DNA of 64,000 nucleotides from Gammaproteobacteria bacterium (GCA_026398815.1 JAPLSA010000015.1:1-64000), one strand, 5' to 3'; counted from the stretch's first letter, positions 33,504 through 42,533 are shown. The notes: a model not told the origin generated them from the sequence alone. Made by a program: numbers and translations.

Positions 33504-34205
33504 ATGTTCTCCAGCGCGTTCACCGTCATCGGTCATCGCGGCGCACGTGGCCACGCGCCGGAAAACACCCTGCTGGCGATCGACACCGGCATCGCGCTGG
33601 GCGCGCCGTGGGTGGAGTTCGACGTGCAGCGGCATCCGTCCGGCGCACTGCTGGTGTTCCACGACCTGACGCTCGATCGCACCACCAACGGCCACGGCTT
33701 TCTGGCCGATCAGCCGCTGGCGGCGCTGCGGGCGCTCGATGCCGGCGGCGGCCAGCTGATTCCGACGCTGCAGGAGGTGCTCGACCTGGTCGACCAGCGG
33801 GTCGGCGTCAATATCGAGCTGAAGTCGGCCGGCGGCACCGCCGAGGCGGTGGCGGCGGTGATCCGCAGCCAGGTCGAGGCCGGCTGGCCGGTCGAGAAGT
33901 TCCTGGTGTCGTCGTTCCACCTGCCCGAACTCTGGGAGTTCAAGCAGCTGGCGCCGGAGATTCCGGTTGGCGCGCTGCTCTGCGGCGTGCCGCTGGACTG
34001 GGCCGGCTGCGCGCTGGAACTGGGCGCGGCGACGCTGAACCTGTCCTCGGAATTCGTCGATCCCAGGCTGATCGCCGATGCCCACGCCCACGGCATCAAG
34101 GTGTACGTCTACACGGTCAACGACCCGGTCGAAATGCGCCTGCTGCGCCAGATGGGCGTCGACGGCGTGTTCACCGATTACCCGGACCGGGCGCTGGCGA
34201 TCTAG
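33504..34205 (+). CDS. ugpQ: Glycerophosphodiester phosphodiesterase
   Basis: A 233-aa cytosolic GDPD of the UgpQ type. The signature IGHRGARGHAPENT (H11, R12, E20), EFDVQRHPSGALLVFHDLTLDRTT with the second catalytic His, INIELKS-like VGVNIELKS and the end MGVDGVFTDYPD are all present. It hydrolyses glycerophosphodiesters to glycerol-3-phosphate and an alcohol. Its length fits the family. No phosphate transport genes adjoin it. Confidence 0.93.
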   Translation: MFSSAFTVIGHRGARGHAPENTLLAIDTGIALGAPWVEFDVQRHPSGALLVFHDLTLDRTTNGHGFLADQPLAALRALDAGGGQLIPTLQEVLDLVDQRVGVNIELKSAGGTAEAVAAVIRSQVEAGWPVEKFLVSSFHLPELWEFKQLAPEIPVGALLCGVPLDWAGCALELGAATLNLSSEFVDPRLIADAHAHGIKVYVYTVNDPVEMRLLRQMGVDGVFTDYPDRALAI

Positions 34206-34225
34206 CGGCGCGCGTCAGGCCGTGC

Positions 34226-35101
34226 TCAGGCGTCGTCGGAATCGGCTTTGGCGGCGCCCTGCAGGCGGGCCCGCTCGAACTGCTCCAGCACATGGCTCAG
34301 GCGATCGCCGAGGTGCTGGGTGGCGGCGCGCTGCATGGCTCGCGACACCTCGGCGTGGACAGCCATCTCGACCAGCGGCCGCAGCCGCCAGATCAGGTCG
34401 CCGATCTCGGCCGATTCCTCCGGCGGCGGCAGGCCGTCGCCGTATTTTTCCAGCAGGTGCTTGTCGATCAGCTGCACCATCGCTTCGGCGGCGCGTTCGA
34501 CATTGGCGCGCAGCTGGCTGACCACGTCGAGCATGTCGGCCAGCGGGATGCCGGTCTTCACCAGCTCGGCGGCGGCGATGATCATCTTCGGGCTCGGCGC
34601 CACGAACTTCGCGCCCTGCTGATGCAGGATGTCCAGGTCGACGACCGTGGCCAGCACGCGCGGGTCGAAATTGCCTTCGAACAGCTTGATCAGGTCCGGC
34701 AGCGAATAGGTCATCGGCTGCTCGTCGGTCCAGGGGCTGGCCACCGCCGACTCGATGCCGATCACCTGCGCCAGGTTCTGGCCCTGATCGAGCGCTTCGA
34801 TCAGTTCGCCGATCGACGACAGCGTGTACCCGCGCGCCAGCAGCTGGCCGATGATCCGGAGCCGCGACAGGTGTTCGGCGTTGTAGACCCCGGCCCGGCC
34901 GCGCCGCTCGGGCGGCGGGATGATGCCGCGATCCTGGTAGGCGCGGACATTGCGCACCGTGGTGCCGGCCTGGCGGGCCAGCTCATCGATGGTGTATTCG
35001 CGGACGGCCGTGGTCGTCGTGCCGGCGCTGCCCGCACGGGCGGCGCCGGTCTGCGCAAACGGGGACAGCCGACCGAGAATGCCTTTCATGCCGTGAATCA
35101 T
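34226..35101 (-). CDS. MerR-family transcriptional regulator
   Basis: A 291-aa protein (alternative Met at 35089). The MerR winged helix lies at about 36-104: YTIDELARQAGTTVRNVRAYQDRGIIPPPERRG and VYNAEHLSRLRIIGQLLARGY (parts), the classic MerR recognition region. The C-terminal ~185 residues are long for MerR and contain a helical domain (MIIAAAELVKTGIPLADMLDV, RANVERAAEAMVQLIDKHLL) without metal-ligand Cys, so it likely senses an organic or lipid ligand. It is divergent from the PF10118 gene, with a palindrome between them at 35145-35174. Confidence 0.92.
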   Translation of the reverse strand: MIHGMKGILGRLSPFAQTGAARAGSAGTTTTAVREYTIDELARQAGTTVRNVRAYQDRGIIPPPERRGRAGVYNAEHLSRLRIIGQLLARGYTLSSIGELIEALDQGQNLAQVIGIESAVASPWTDEQPMTYSLPDLIKLFEGNFDPRVLATVVDLDILHQQGAKFVAPSPKMIIAAAELVKTGIPLADMLDVVSQLRANVERAAEAMVQLIDKHLLEKYGDGLPPPEESAEIGDLIWRLRPLVEMAVHAEVSRAMQRAATQHLGDRLSHVLEQFERARLQGAAKADSDDA

Positions 35102-35144
35102 ACCTACGACACCGGCTCGCCGATCCGCGTCAGGATGCCTGTCT

Positions 35145-35174
35145 TTACTGTGACATCAATCAATGGCACAGTTA
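35145..35174. promoter_or_regulatory. Inverted repeat between merR-type gene and PF10118 gene (candidate MerR operator)
   Basis: Arms TNACTGTG (35145-35152) and CACAGTNA (35167-35174) are perfectly complementary around a 14-bp centre. The site overlaps an upstream in-frame ATG (35163) of the downstream gene, which argues for the later start at 35208. The regulator is inferred from divergence. Confidence 0.5.
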
Positions 35175-35207
35175 TTTCAGATCATTCCCCTGCCGGAGTT
35201 GTCTCCG

Positions 35208-36059
35208 ATGATGCCGACCCGCCGTGACCTGAAGTTCGACCTCGCCGCCATCGACCTGAAGCGCTGGAACGCCCACGGTCCGCTGCTGAGCGCCTACATG
35301 AACACGCTGTCGCTGTTCTTCCCGGACGGCGAGCGCTTCTTCATCCATTCGCTGCGCCATTACCGCGACCAGATCAGCGATCCGGAGCTGAAGCAGCAGG
35401 TCACCGCGTTCATCGGCCAGGAAGCGATGCACGGCCGCGAGCACGAGGAATACAACGAGCGCCTCGAAGCCCAGGGCCTGCCGGCGGCGACGCTGGGCCG
35501 CGAGATCTTCGCGATCATCGAGGCGGCCAGGAAGCTGCCGCACGAGGTGCAGCTGTCGATCACCATCGCGCTGGAGCACTTCACCGCGATCTACGGCGAC
35601 CTGCTGCTGCGCAAGCCGGAAATCATCGACGGCTCGGAGCCGACGATGACCGCGATGTGGCGCTGGCACGCGCTCGAGGAAACCGAGCACAAGGCAGTGA
35701 CCTACGACGTCTACGGCAAGATCATGGGCAAGACGCTGCGGGCCTACCTGCTGCGCACGTCGACGCTGGTGGTGATCACCGGCGTGTTCCTGTCGGCGAT
35801 TGCCTGGGCGATGGCGCGCATGGTCAAGGCCGACACCGAGCACCGCCACGGCCTGCGCGACTGGGCGAAGTTCGGCTGGCTGATGCTGGGACCGGTCGGC
35901 GCCCTGCGCGGCATCGCGCTGCCGTGGCTCGACTACTTCAAGCCGGGCTTCCATCCCTGGGATCACGACAACCGCGCGGTGCTCGACCAGATCGACGCGC
36001 TGGCCGCGCAGTACGCGGCGCCGGCACGCAAGCTGGCGCCGGTGGCGGTCGCTGCCTAG
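35208..36059 (+). CDS. PF10118-type predicted metal-dependent hydrolase
   Basis: A 283-aa protein from ATG 35208 (Met also at 35211; GGAG about 9 nt upstream). The earlier ATG at 35163 lies inside a palindrome. Family features: LLSAYMNTLSLFFPDGERFFIHSLRHY, FIGQEAMHGREHEEYN, LEHFTAIYGDLLL, WRWHALEETEHKAVTYDVY (parts), with Glu and His residues (E..H, E..EHK) in the pattern of a diiron, ferritin-like fold. A hydrophobic segment follows at about residues 180-205. Usually annotated metal-dependent hydrolase; true activity unknown. Probably controlled by the divergent MerR-type regulator. A terminator follows at 36079-36112. Confidence 0.85.
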   Translation: MMPTRRDLKFDLAAIDLKRWNAHGPLLSAYMNTLSLFFPDGERFFIHSLRHYRDQISDPELKQQVTAFIGQEAMHGREHEEYNERLEAQGLPAATLGREIFAIIEAARKLPHEVQLSITIALEHFTAIYGDLLLRKPEIIDGSEPTMTAMWRWHALEETEHKAVTYDVYGKIMGKTLRAYLLRTSTLVVITGVFLSAIAWAMARMVKADTEHRHGLRDWAKFGWLMLGPVGALRGIALPWLDYFKPGFHPWDHDNRAVLDQIDALAAQYAAPARKLAPVAVAA

Positions 36060-36078
36060 GCGCATCGCGGCACCCGAC

Positions 36079-36112
36079 GGGCCGGCGTTTCCGCAAGGAC
36101 GCCGGCCCTTTT
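36079..36112 (+). terminator. Intrinsic terminator after the PF10118 gene
   Basis: A 10-bp stem GGGCCGGCGT / ACGCCGGCCC with a 10-nt loop is followed by TTTT, 20-53 bp after the stop. Confidence 0.85.
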
Positions 36113-36179
36113 CGTGTCGGCTGGCGGGACGCTGGCGATCGCGCTAGCGTCGGCCACCCTTTCAAAGCCGAGCGTTCCG

Positions 36180-36863
36180 ATGATCGACCTGTTCACCGCC
36201 CCGACCCCGAACGGCCACAAGGTGTCGATCATGCTGGAGGAGCTGGGCGTGCCGTACACGGTGCAGCGCGTCGATCTCGGCAGCGGCGCGCAGAAGACGC
36301 CGGAGTTCCTCGCCATCAATCCGAACGGCCGGATTCCGGCGATCGTCGACCACGCGCCGCAGGACGGCGCGGGCCCGTTCGCGGTGTTCGAATCCGGCGC
36401 GATCCTGATCTATCTGGCCGAGAAATACGGCCAGCTGCTGCCGACCGACACCCGCCTGCGTTCGGAAACGCTGCAGTGGGTGATGTTCCAGATGGGCGGC
36501 GTCGGTCCGATGCAGGGCCAGGCCAACGTGTTCTTCCGCTACTGGCACGAGAAGTACCAGCCGGCGATCGACCGCTACCAGAACGAGACACGGCGCCTGT
36601 ACAAGGTGCTCGACAGCCGCCTCGAAGGCCGCGACTTCCTGGTCGGCCCGGGGCGCGGCAGCTATTCGATCGCCGACATCATCAATTTCACCTGGCCGAA
36701 CATCCACGGCTGGGCCGGCGTGGCGATCGACGACCTGCCGAACCTGAGCCGCTGGCGCAGCGCCATCCGCGACCGCCCGGCCGTGCAGCGCGGGCTGGCG
36801 GTGCCGGGCGACGTGCCGGCGGCCGATGTCGTCAAGTTCGCGCAGGCGATCGTGGTGCGCTGA
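36180..36863 (+). CDS. Glutathione S-transferase (YfcG/YghU-like, nu class)
   Basis: A 227-aa protein. The thioredoxin-fold N-terminus [23 protein letters not shown] (TPNG carries the Thr/Asn that stabilise GSH in nu-class enzymes), [13 protein letters not shown] and [15 protein letters not shown] bind glutathione. The C-terminal helical domain has [16 protein letters not shown] and [11 protein letters not shown]. Nu-class GSTs act as disulfide-bond reductases or peroxidases. Its stop is 15 bp from the convergent gene at 36879. Confidence 0.93.
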   Translation: MIDLFTAPTPNGHKVSIMLEELGVPYTVQRVDLGSGAQKTPEFLAINPNGRIPAIVDHAPQDGAGPFAVFESGAILIYLAEKYGQLLPTDTRLRSETLQWVMFQMGGVGPMQGQANVFFRYWHEKYQPAIDRYQNETRRLYKVLDSRLEGRDFLVGPGRGSYSIADIINFTWPNIHGWAGVAIDDLPNLSRWRSAIRDRPAVQRGLAVPGDVPAADVVKFAQAIVVR

Positions 36864-36878
36864 CCTCGGGCGCGGAAC

Positions 36879-37499
36879 TCAGCTGCTGGCTGGCCCGTGC
36901 TGGGCCTTGATCTGTGCGGTCAGCGTGCTGATCTCGGCCTTGAACGCCTTGCGGCGGCGGACGATCCACAGGATGCCGCCGATGCCGAGACCACCCCAGA
37001 ACGCGCCGGTGAGGAAGTTGCCGAAGCCGCCGCTGAAGGCCGAGAGCACGCCGACCACGCCGGCGATCACGCCGAGGACGATCAGCAGGTTGTAGAGCAT
37101 TGGCCCGCAGCTGTCGTTGACCGCCTTGGCGACCCAGTCCATCGAGCCGGTGTTGTGATTGAGGATCGCCACGTACGGGCCCTCGTTCTTGCCGGCCTTG
37201 ACCGCCAGGAACAAGGTCAGCCACTGGCCCTTGCGCACCGCCAGGTGGACATCGGACAGCTCCAGTGCCCGCTCCTCGCCGTTCGCTGCGCGGACAAAGA
37301 TCTGGTCGTGGGTGGTGGTATGCGAGCGCACTGGCGCGCTCGACGAAAAGCCGGTGCCGTTGTGGCTGTAGCCGCCGCCGCCACCGCCGGAAATCTGCGT
37401 GGTGGTCCATTTCTGCGACTCCATCACTTCGCCGCTGAAGATGTGGATCTCGATCGCGTTGCTGCCGACGTGGACGGTGCGAATCAGACTGGCGGACAT
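36879..37499 (-). CDS. Hypothetical membrane protein, last gene of a four-gene cluster
   Basis: A 206-aa protein with AGGAAA upstream of its start. Residues 1-130 are soluble and beta-rich, with a Gly run (ISGGGGGGYSHNGTGFSSS) and a segment GPYVAILNHNTGSMDWV. Two membrane helices follow (about 138-160, NLLIVLGVIAGVVGVLSAF; about 165-187, FLTGAFWGGLGIGGILWIV), then a basic coiled tail. No family recognised. It is the distal gene of the minus-strand group 38658, 37900, 37535, 36879 (gaps 11, 62 and 35 bp). Confidence 0.72.
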   Translation of the reverse strand: MSASLIRTVHVGSNAIEIHIFSGEVMESQKWTTTQISGGGGGGYSHNGTGFSSSAPVRSHTTTHDQIFVRAANGEERALELSDVHLAVRKGQWLTLFLAVKAGKNEGPYVAILNHNTGSMDWVAKAVNDSCGPMLYNLLIVLGVIAGVVGVLSAFSGGFGNFLTGAFWGGLGIGGILWIVRRRKAFKAEISTLTAQIKAQHGPASS

Positions 37500-37534
37500 G
37501 AGAGGTTTCCTGGTGGGTGGGGCGGGGAGGGTGT

Positions 37535-37837
37535 TCAGGATTTCTTGCAGGCGCGGCCGAACAGCAGGCCGCCGTCGATGCAGCCGGCGTCGTCGATACG
37601 CATCGCCTGGGTCTGGCCGGCGAAGGTGATGTAGACCTTGCGGTCCTCGACGGTGAAGCTGCCGACCTGGATGTTGCCGAGCAGGTCGATCTCCACCCGG
37701 TCGCCCTTGAAGGTGTAGACGGTGTTCCAGTCGCCGCTGATCTCGTTGCGCTGGCCGTATTCGCCGCTCAGGCCGCCGCCGCGACAGCTGGCGAGCAGCA
37801 GGCAGGACAGCAGCAGGGTGGTGACGATCGCTTTCAT
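37535..37837 (-). CDS. Small lipoprotein
   Basis: A 100-aa protein with a lipobox (LLASC, Cys18) after a short hydrophobic signal. The mature part is beta-rich (TVYTFKGDRVEIDLLGNIQVG, VYITFAGQTQAMRIDDAGCI in parts) and contains two further Cys that could form a disulfide. Likely periplasmic-face lipoprotein. Family not recognised; third gene of the four-gene cluster. Confidence 0.75.
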   Translation of the reverse strand: MKAIVTTLLLSCLLLASCRGGGLSGEYGQRNEISGDWNTVYTFKGDRVEIDLLGNIQVGSFTVEDRKVYITFAGQTQAMRIDDAGCIDGGLLFGRACKKS

Positions 37838-37899
37838 GGACAGGACTCCCGGATGGCGCGGGGGGATGCGCACGGCGGACCGTGTCATCAGCGCCGGCC

Positions 37900-38646
37900 T
37901 CACTTGAGCTGGACGGTGCCGAGCACCGCCGGATTGCCGTACTGGCTGCTGATCACCCGGTAGTCCTGCACCCGGCCGTCGAGCTGCAGACCGCTCGCGC
38001 GGCGCGTCGCCCGGGTGATCGCGATGTGCATGTCGACATCGACGGCCCGGGTGCCGGTCTTCTGCAGGATGTTGCGGGCCGCGTCCGGGGTCAGCGGCCA
38101 GAGGTAGGCATCGGCGCTGTTGGCGATCTGCAGGTCGACCTTGTCGCGGAACGCTTCGAAGCTGTAGCGCACCCCCGGCTCGAATGCCGGCAGGTAGTAG
38201 CCGCCGCGGCCACCGTCGTACTCGCTGAGGTTGCAGTGGGTCTTGACCCGAACCCAGCCGACGTTGGCGACCGACGCCGCCACCGCCTGCAGCCGCTCGA
38301 CTTCCGTGGTCAGCGCCGCAGCCCGCGAAAACTCGTCGGCGCTGCGCACCGCCTGTGCCTCCTGCGCCCAGCGCTCGAACGGCGGCGTCAGGCCGGCCAG
38401 GCGGTAGCCGAGCAGCAGCAGCTGCAGGTCGTCGGGATAGTCGAGGCTGTCGCCGCCGACAGCGGGCGCCGATTCCGCTGCGGCGCCTAGCGTCGGGCTT
38501 GATGCGGCGTTCGGCGCGGCGGCTGGCGCGGATGCTGGCGCTGCGCCGTAGACCGCTGCCGGTGGCGGCGACGGGTCCGGCGACGATCCGCCGCAGGCGA
38601 TCAGCAGCAGCGTTGCCATCAGCGGCAGCACAGAGCGGTAACGCAT
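37900..38646 (-). CDS. Lipoprotein of unknown function
   Basis: A 248-aa protein with lipobox LLIAC (Cys18), followed by a Pro/Ala/Ser-rich linker (about 20-62) that would span some distance from the membrane. The folded part contains DDLQLLLLGYRLAGLTPPFERWAQ, WVRVKTHCNLSEYDGGRGGYYLP (parts) and DVDMHIAITRATRRASG. It may belong to a DUF4852-like group but I am not sure. It starts 11 bp after the 38658 stop, so the two are probably co-translated. Confidence 0.75.
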   Translation of the reverse strand: MRYRSVLPLMATLLLIACGGSSPDPSPPPAAVYGAAPASAPAAAPNAASSPTLGAAAESAPAVGGDSLDYPDDLQLLLLGYRLAGLTPPFERWAQEAQAVRSADEFSRAAALTTEVERLQAVAASVANVGWVRVKTHCNLSEYDGGRGGYYLPAFEPGVRYSFEAFRDKVDLQIANSADAYLWPLTPDAARNILQKTGTRAVDVDMHIAITRATRRASGLQLDGRVQDYRVISSQYGNPAVLGTVQLK

Positions 38647-38657
38647 GACGGCGGCGC

Positions 38658-39533
38658 TCACAGCTTCGGCGCCGCCGCGCCTTTGGCGGCGGCCTTGGCT
38701 TCGCCTTCCTGGCGCTGCTTTTCCAGGGCCAGGATTTCCTCCTGCATCGCCGTGCCGTAGGCGTAGAGCTTGGCCTGATCGGCCATGCCGACACTGAGGT
38801 CGGCGACCAGCAGCGGATTCTCCGGCGCCAGGGTCAGCATCGCGGCGATGGTCAGGCCGCAGGCCTCGCTCCAGGACTGCGACACGTTGGCGTGGGCCTG
38901 GAGCGTCGGGCAGCGACCGGCCAGCGGGTTCTGCTCGGACAGCGGCTGGCCGCCGGGATCGCGCAGCCACCAGATCTGCACCCACGGCCGGTTGCCGTCG
39001 TACTTCTGGGTGCGCTGAGGCGGGCCGTACTTGTCGATCAGCGCCTGCTGCACCGTGACGGCGGCCGGCTGCTCGCCGGGCCGATAGTTCTGGGTGCGCC
39101 AGATGGCGACGGCGGTTTCGCGGCCGGGCACGCCGGGGGTCGCCACGGTCACCGATTCGGCGACGTGCTTCCAGACCCGCTGGCCGAGACCGCAGGCCTG
39201 GGCATCGCTGAGGCTGCTGAACTTGCAGTCGGCGGTGTCGCCGGACTGCACGGTGAACTGCTGCGGGCCGAGCTTCATCGCGCCGGTGTTCAGGCCGGAC
39301 AGGAAGCGGTTCTCGTTGGCGACCACGGCGTCCTGCTGCGCGCAGCGCGCCAGATTCAGCGCCTCGTCGCGGCTCAGGCCAAGGCGCAGGCCGGCGATGT
39401 CCGGCCCGTCGACGCGGGTCCTGATCTTCGCCGGGCAGCGCAGGTCGTCATCGCTGCGGCCGGCCGGGCCGGCTTGCGTGCCGGCGGCCGCACGGCATTC
39501 AAGACGTGGCGGAGAGGGGCGGGCGTCGGTCAT
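38658..39533 (-). CDS. Hypothetical protein, first gene of the four-gene cluster
   Basis: A 291-aa protein from ATG 39533 (an earlier ATG at 39614 adds an unlikely N-terminus). Residues about 42-60 (GPDIAGLRLGLSRDEALNLARC) resemble a short motif found in periplasmic proteins where a folded domain begins with GxxLGMSxxEA. Cys residues are numerous. The C-terminus is a charged coiled-coil (EEILALEKQRQEGEAKAAAK). No clear signal peptide. Divergent from the wHTH-kinase gene at 39769 across 235 bp. Confidence 0.7.
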   Translation of the reverse strand: MTDARPSPPRLECRAAAGTQAGPAGRSDDDLRCPAKIRTRVDGPDIAGLRLGLSRDEALNLARCAQQDAVVANENRFLSGLNTGAMKLGPQQFTVQSGDTADCKFSSLSDAQACGLGQRVWKHVAESVTVATPGVPGRETAVAIWRTQNYRPGEQPAAVTVQQALIDKYGPPQRTQKYDGNRPWVQIWWLRDPGGQPLSEQNPLAGRCPTLQAHANVSQSWSEACGLTIAAMLTLAPENPLLVADLSVGMADQAKLYAYGTAMQEEILALEKQRQEGEAKAAAKGAAAPKL

Positions 39534-39619
39534 GGCGGGCGATCCTGTCGGCAGCGGTAGGGCGGTACAGCGATGGGATGCAGTGAGCCGCAGCCTTCCG
39601 GACAGCGCCATCACGCCGT

Positions 39620-39652
39620 CCTAACGGAACCCTAACGGCTGGAATTTCCGTT
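39620..39652. promoter_or_regulatory. 11-bp-period direct repeats upstream of the first wHTH-kinase gene (candidate operator)
   Basis: CCTAACGG occurs at 39620-39627 and again at 39631-39638, exactly 11 bp apart. The next 11-mer (39642-39652) is GAATTTCCGTT, and its GAATTTCCG also occurs in the repeat tract before the second kinase gene (54631-54639). OmpR/PhoB-type winged helices bind tandem half-sites with about this period. It sits between the divergent genes 38658 and 39769. Confidence 0.45.
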
Positions 39653-39768
39653 CCCGGTCAGTGGCTTGTGGAAGGGGAATCGGGCGGGGTCGGCCGTGCG
39701 CCGGTTGACCGCATCGGGCCTGCACGCGATAACCGCGCAAACACTTCGGGACTTTTCGGACCGCACCG

Positions 39769-42513
39769 ATGGATCGCAGGGAGCCGCGCCGCGACGCATT
39801 GCTGTACCGCTACCGTTTCGGCGCGGTGGAGTACGACGCGTCGCGCCAGTCGCTGAGCGTCGATGGCCAGGCGGTCGAACTGGAGCAGCGGCCGCTGCAG
39901 GTGCTCGCCGAACTGCTGCGCCACCCGGACGAGGTGGTGAGCCGCGAGGAGTTGCTGGAAGCGGTCTGGGCCGGGCGGCCGACCGTCGACAACGTGCTGG
40001 CGAATGCCGTGACCAAGCTGCGCAAGGCGCTCGGCGAGCAGGAAAGTGCGCGGATCAGCACCCTGCCGCGGATCGGCTACCGGCTGGCCGGGCCGGTCGA
40101 GCGCGTCGCAGTCGGCCGCCAGTTGCACACCGACCTGGCGCTGGCCGCCGATACGCCGGTGCCGGGCCGCGACGCGTTCCGGCTCGAATCCCTGCTCGGC
40201 GGCCACGACGGGAGCGCGGTCTGGCGTGCCCGCCACGGCAAGACCGGCGAGGCGCGCGTCTACAAGTTCGGCAGCGATGGCGACAGCTTGGCGGCGCTGA
40301 AGCGCGAGGCCACCTTGTCGCGACTGCTCCGCGAAGCGCTGGGTCCGCGCGACGATCTGGTGCGGGTGCTCGACTGGAACTTCGAGGCGCCGCCGTTCTT
40401 CCTGGAATCCGAGGACGGCGGCGTCGATCTGGCGACCTGGGCGGAGCAGGGCCACCTTGCGGCGCTCGACGGCGAAGCGCGCATCGCCCTGTTCCTGGCG
40501 ATCGCCGACACCGTGGCGGCCGCGCATTCGGTCGGCGTGCTGCACAAGGATCTGAAGCCGGCCAATGTGCTGATCGCGCCACGCGCCGCAAGCGGTGCGA
40601 CGCCGGCCTGGCAGCCGAAGCTTGCCGACTTCGGCAGCAGCCGGCTGCTCGAACCGGAGCGGCTCGAGGCGCTCGGCATCACCCGGCTCGGCTTCACCGT
40701 CGCCGATGCCGCGCAGGCCAACGATGGCACGCCGCTGTATCTGGCTCCGGAGCTGATCGCCGGCCAGGCGCCCAGCGTGCAAAGCGATGTCTACGCGCTC
40801 GGGCTGATCCTCTACCAGCTGCTGGTCGGCGACCTGAAGCGGCCGATGGCGACCGGCTGGGAGCAGGACATCGCCGACCCCGAAGTGCGCGCCGACATCG
40901 CCGCCGCCACCGCCGGCCAGCCGCAGCAGCGGCTGGAAACGGTGGCCGCGCTGCTGACTCGGCTGCGCCACCGCGACCAGCGGCGGGTCGCGGCCCAGCG
41001 CCTGCTCGCTGCCGAAGCCCGCGCCACGGCGGCCGAGCGGCGCATCGAGCGCAGCCAGGCGCGGCGGCCGTGGATGCTGGCTGCCGGCGTGCTGCTGCTG
41101 CTCGGCCTCGGCGCGAGCCTGTGGCAGGCGCATCAGGCCGGACTGGCCCGCGACACCGCGCGCCAGCAGGCAGCACTCGCCGAAGCGGTCAATCGCTTCC
41201 TCACCGATGACCTGCTCGGTGCTGCCGGTGCCGGCGGTGCCGCGACCGGCTGGTACCAGCGCAATCCGCCGCTGCGCGAAGTGATCGACCGTGCCGCCGA
41301 GCGCCTCGGTGACCGCTTCGATGGCGCGCCGCTGGTCGAGGCCGGGCTGCGCCGCACGCTCGGCCGCGCCTACCGGGCGCTGGCCAGCTACGACCTCGCC
41401 GAGCCGCAGCTGGCGCGGGCGCTGAACCTGTTCGATGCGGTGCTCGGGCCGCTGTCCGACGATGCCGTGCTGACCGGTTACGAGCGGGCGCTGACCCTGA
41501 GTTTCCTGTCGCGCTTCGACGAGGCGAAGGCGCAGCTGGCGCGCAGCGACGCCGCCGCCGGCGCCCGGCTGCAGGCGGCCAGCGAGATCGCGCTGAAGGC
41601 CCAGCTGGCCCATGGCACCTGGCATTACCAGAAGGTCGAGCCGGAAGCGGCACTGGCCCGCTACCGCAATGCCGAGCGCCTGAACCAGCTGTTGCACCCG
41701 GACGATGCGGCGGCGGCGGCGCACATCGAGGGCACCATCGCCGGCTGCCTGCTGCGCCTGCAGCGGCCGCGCGAAGCCGAACTGATCGCCCGCGGCATCC
41801 TGTCCGGCGAGCGCTACAGCGAAGCCAGTATCGGCGGCGCTGCGCTGGCCAGCGCCCGCCTGAATCTGGCCAATGCCCTGCGTGCCCAGGATCGCGTGGC
41901 CGACGCGATTCCCTACGCGCAGGCGGCGGCCACGGCGTTCGAGCAGCTGGAAGGCGAGGACGGCCAGCGGACCATCTCGGCGCTGTCCAGCCTTGGCCGC
42001 ATGCAGTCGCTGGCCGGCGACAGCGCGGCGGCGCTGGCGATCCAGCGCGAGGTGCTGGCCCGCGCGCAGCGGCGCTGGGGGGCCGACAACCAGTACACGC
42101 TGGTCGAGCAGATGAACCTCGGCTTCCTGGAATCGGAACGCGGTCACCGGCAGGCGGCAGTCGACCATCTGCGTGCCGCCGAGGCCGGGCTGGTCAAGAC
42201 CTCCGGCGCGCAGTCGGCGCTGGTGCAGGCGGCGCGCTTCGGATTGGCCGAGCTGGTTGCCGAAGCGGGCCGCCACGATGAGGCGCTGCAGGTGCTGGCC
42301 GCGATCGACGCCAAGGCACTGCAGGCCACCACCAGCGATCCTGGCCGGGCCGAGCTGCTGGCTGCGCTGAAGGCGCGCATCGTCCACCAGCGCGATCACA
42401 GTGCCGCCAGCCGGCAGGCGCTGGCCGAGTCGGTTGTCGCGATGCGCGCGGCCGGCATCGCTGCCAGCGACATCGAGCCGTTCGAAGCGGTGCTGGGCGC
42501 GTCCGGCCGCTGA
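39769..42513 (+). CDS. OmpR-type winged helix - Ser/Thr protein kinase - TM - TPR fusion protein (paralogue 1)
   Basis: A 914-aa protein. Residues 13-108 form an OmpR/CadC-type winged helix (VELEQRPLQVLAELLRHPDEVV, NVLANAVTKLRKALGE, LPRIGYRL, parts). About 137-400 is a Hanks-type kinase: nucleotide Lys K166 (RVYKF), catalytic loop HKDLKPANVL (D261), DFG (D287), GTPLYLAPE and SDVYALGLILYQLL. The glycine loop is degenerate (LLGGHDGSAVW). A single TM segment (about 433-453) is followed by TPR-like helical repeats to the C-terminus. The DNA-binding and kinase domains should be cytosolic and the TPRs extracytoplasmic. A second copy lies at 54702. Divergent from a four-gene envelope cluster, its likely target; inferred, not shown. 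Confidence 0.88.
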   Translation: MDRREPRRDALLYRYRFGAVEYDASRQSLSVDGQAVELEQRPLQVLAELLRHPDEVVSREELLEAVWAGRPTVDNVLANAVTKLRKALGEQESARISTLPRIGYRLAGPVERVAVGRQLHTDLALAADTPVPGRDAFRLESLLGGHDGSAVWRARHGKTGEARVYKFGSDGDSLAALKREATLSRLLREALGPRDDLVRVLDWNFEAPPFFLESEDGGVDLATWAEQGHLAALDGEARIALFLAIADTVAAAHSVGVLHKDLKPANVLIAPRAASGATPAWQPKLADFGSSRLLEPERLEALGITRLGFTVADAAQANDGTPLYLAPELIAGQAPSVQSDVYALGLILYQLLVGDLKRPMATGWEQDIADPEVRADIAAATAGQPQQRLETVAALLTRLRHRDQRRVAAQRLLAAEARATAAERRIERSQARRPWMLAAGVLLLLGLGASLWQAHQAGLARDTARQQAALAEAVNRFLTDDLLGAAGAGGAATGWYQRNPPLREVIDRAAERLGDRFDGAPLVEAGLRRTLGRAYRALASYDLAEPQLARALNLFDAVLGPLSDDAVLTGYERALTLSFLSRFDEAKAQLARSDAAAGARLQAASEIALKAQLAHGTWHYQKVEPEAALARYRNAERLNQLLHPDDAAAAAHIEGTIAGCLLRLQRPREAELIARGILSGERYSEASIGGAALASARLNLANALRAQDRVADAIPYAQAAATAFEQLEGEDGQRTISALSSLGRMQSLAGDSAAALAIQREVLARAQRRWGADNQYTLVEQMNLGFLESERGHRQAAVDHLRAAEAGLVKTSGAQSALVQAARFGLAELVAEAGRHDEALQVLAAIDAKALQATTSDPGRAELLAALKARIVHQRDHSAASRQALAESVVAMRAAGIAASDIEPFEAVLGASGR

Positions 42514-42533
42514 ATCCTGCCGTCGGGCGTCGT

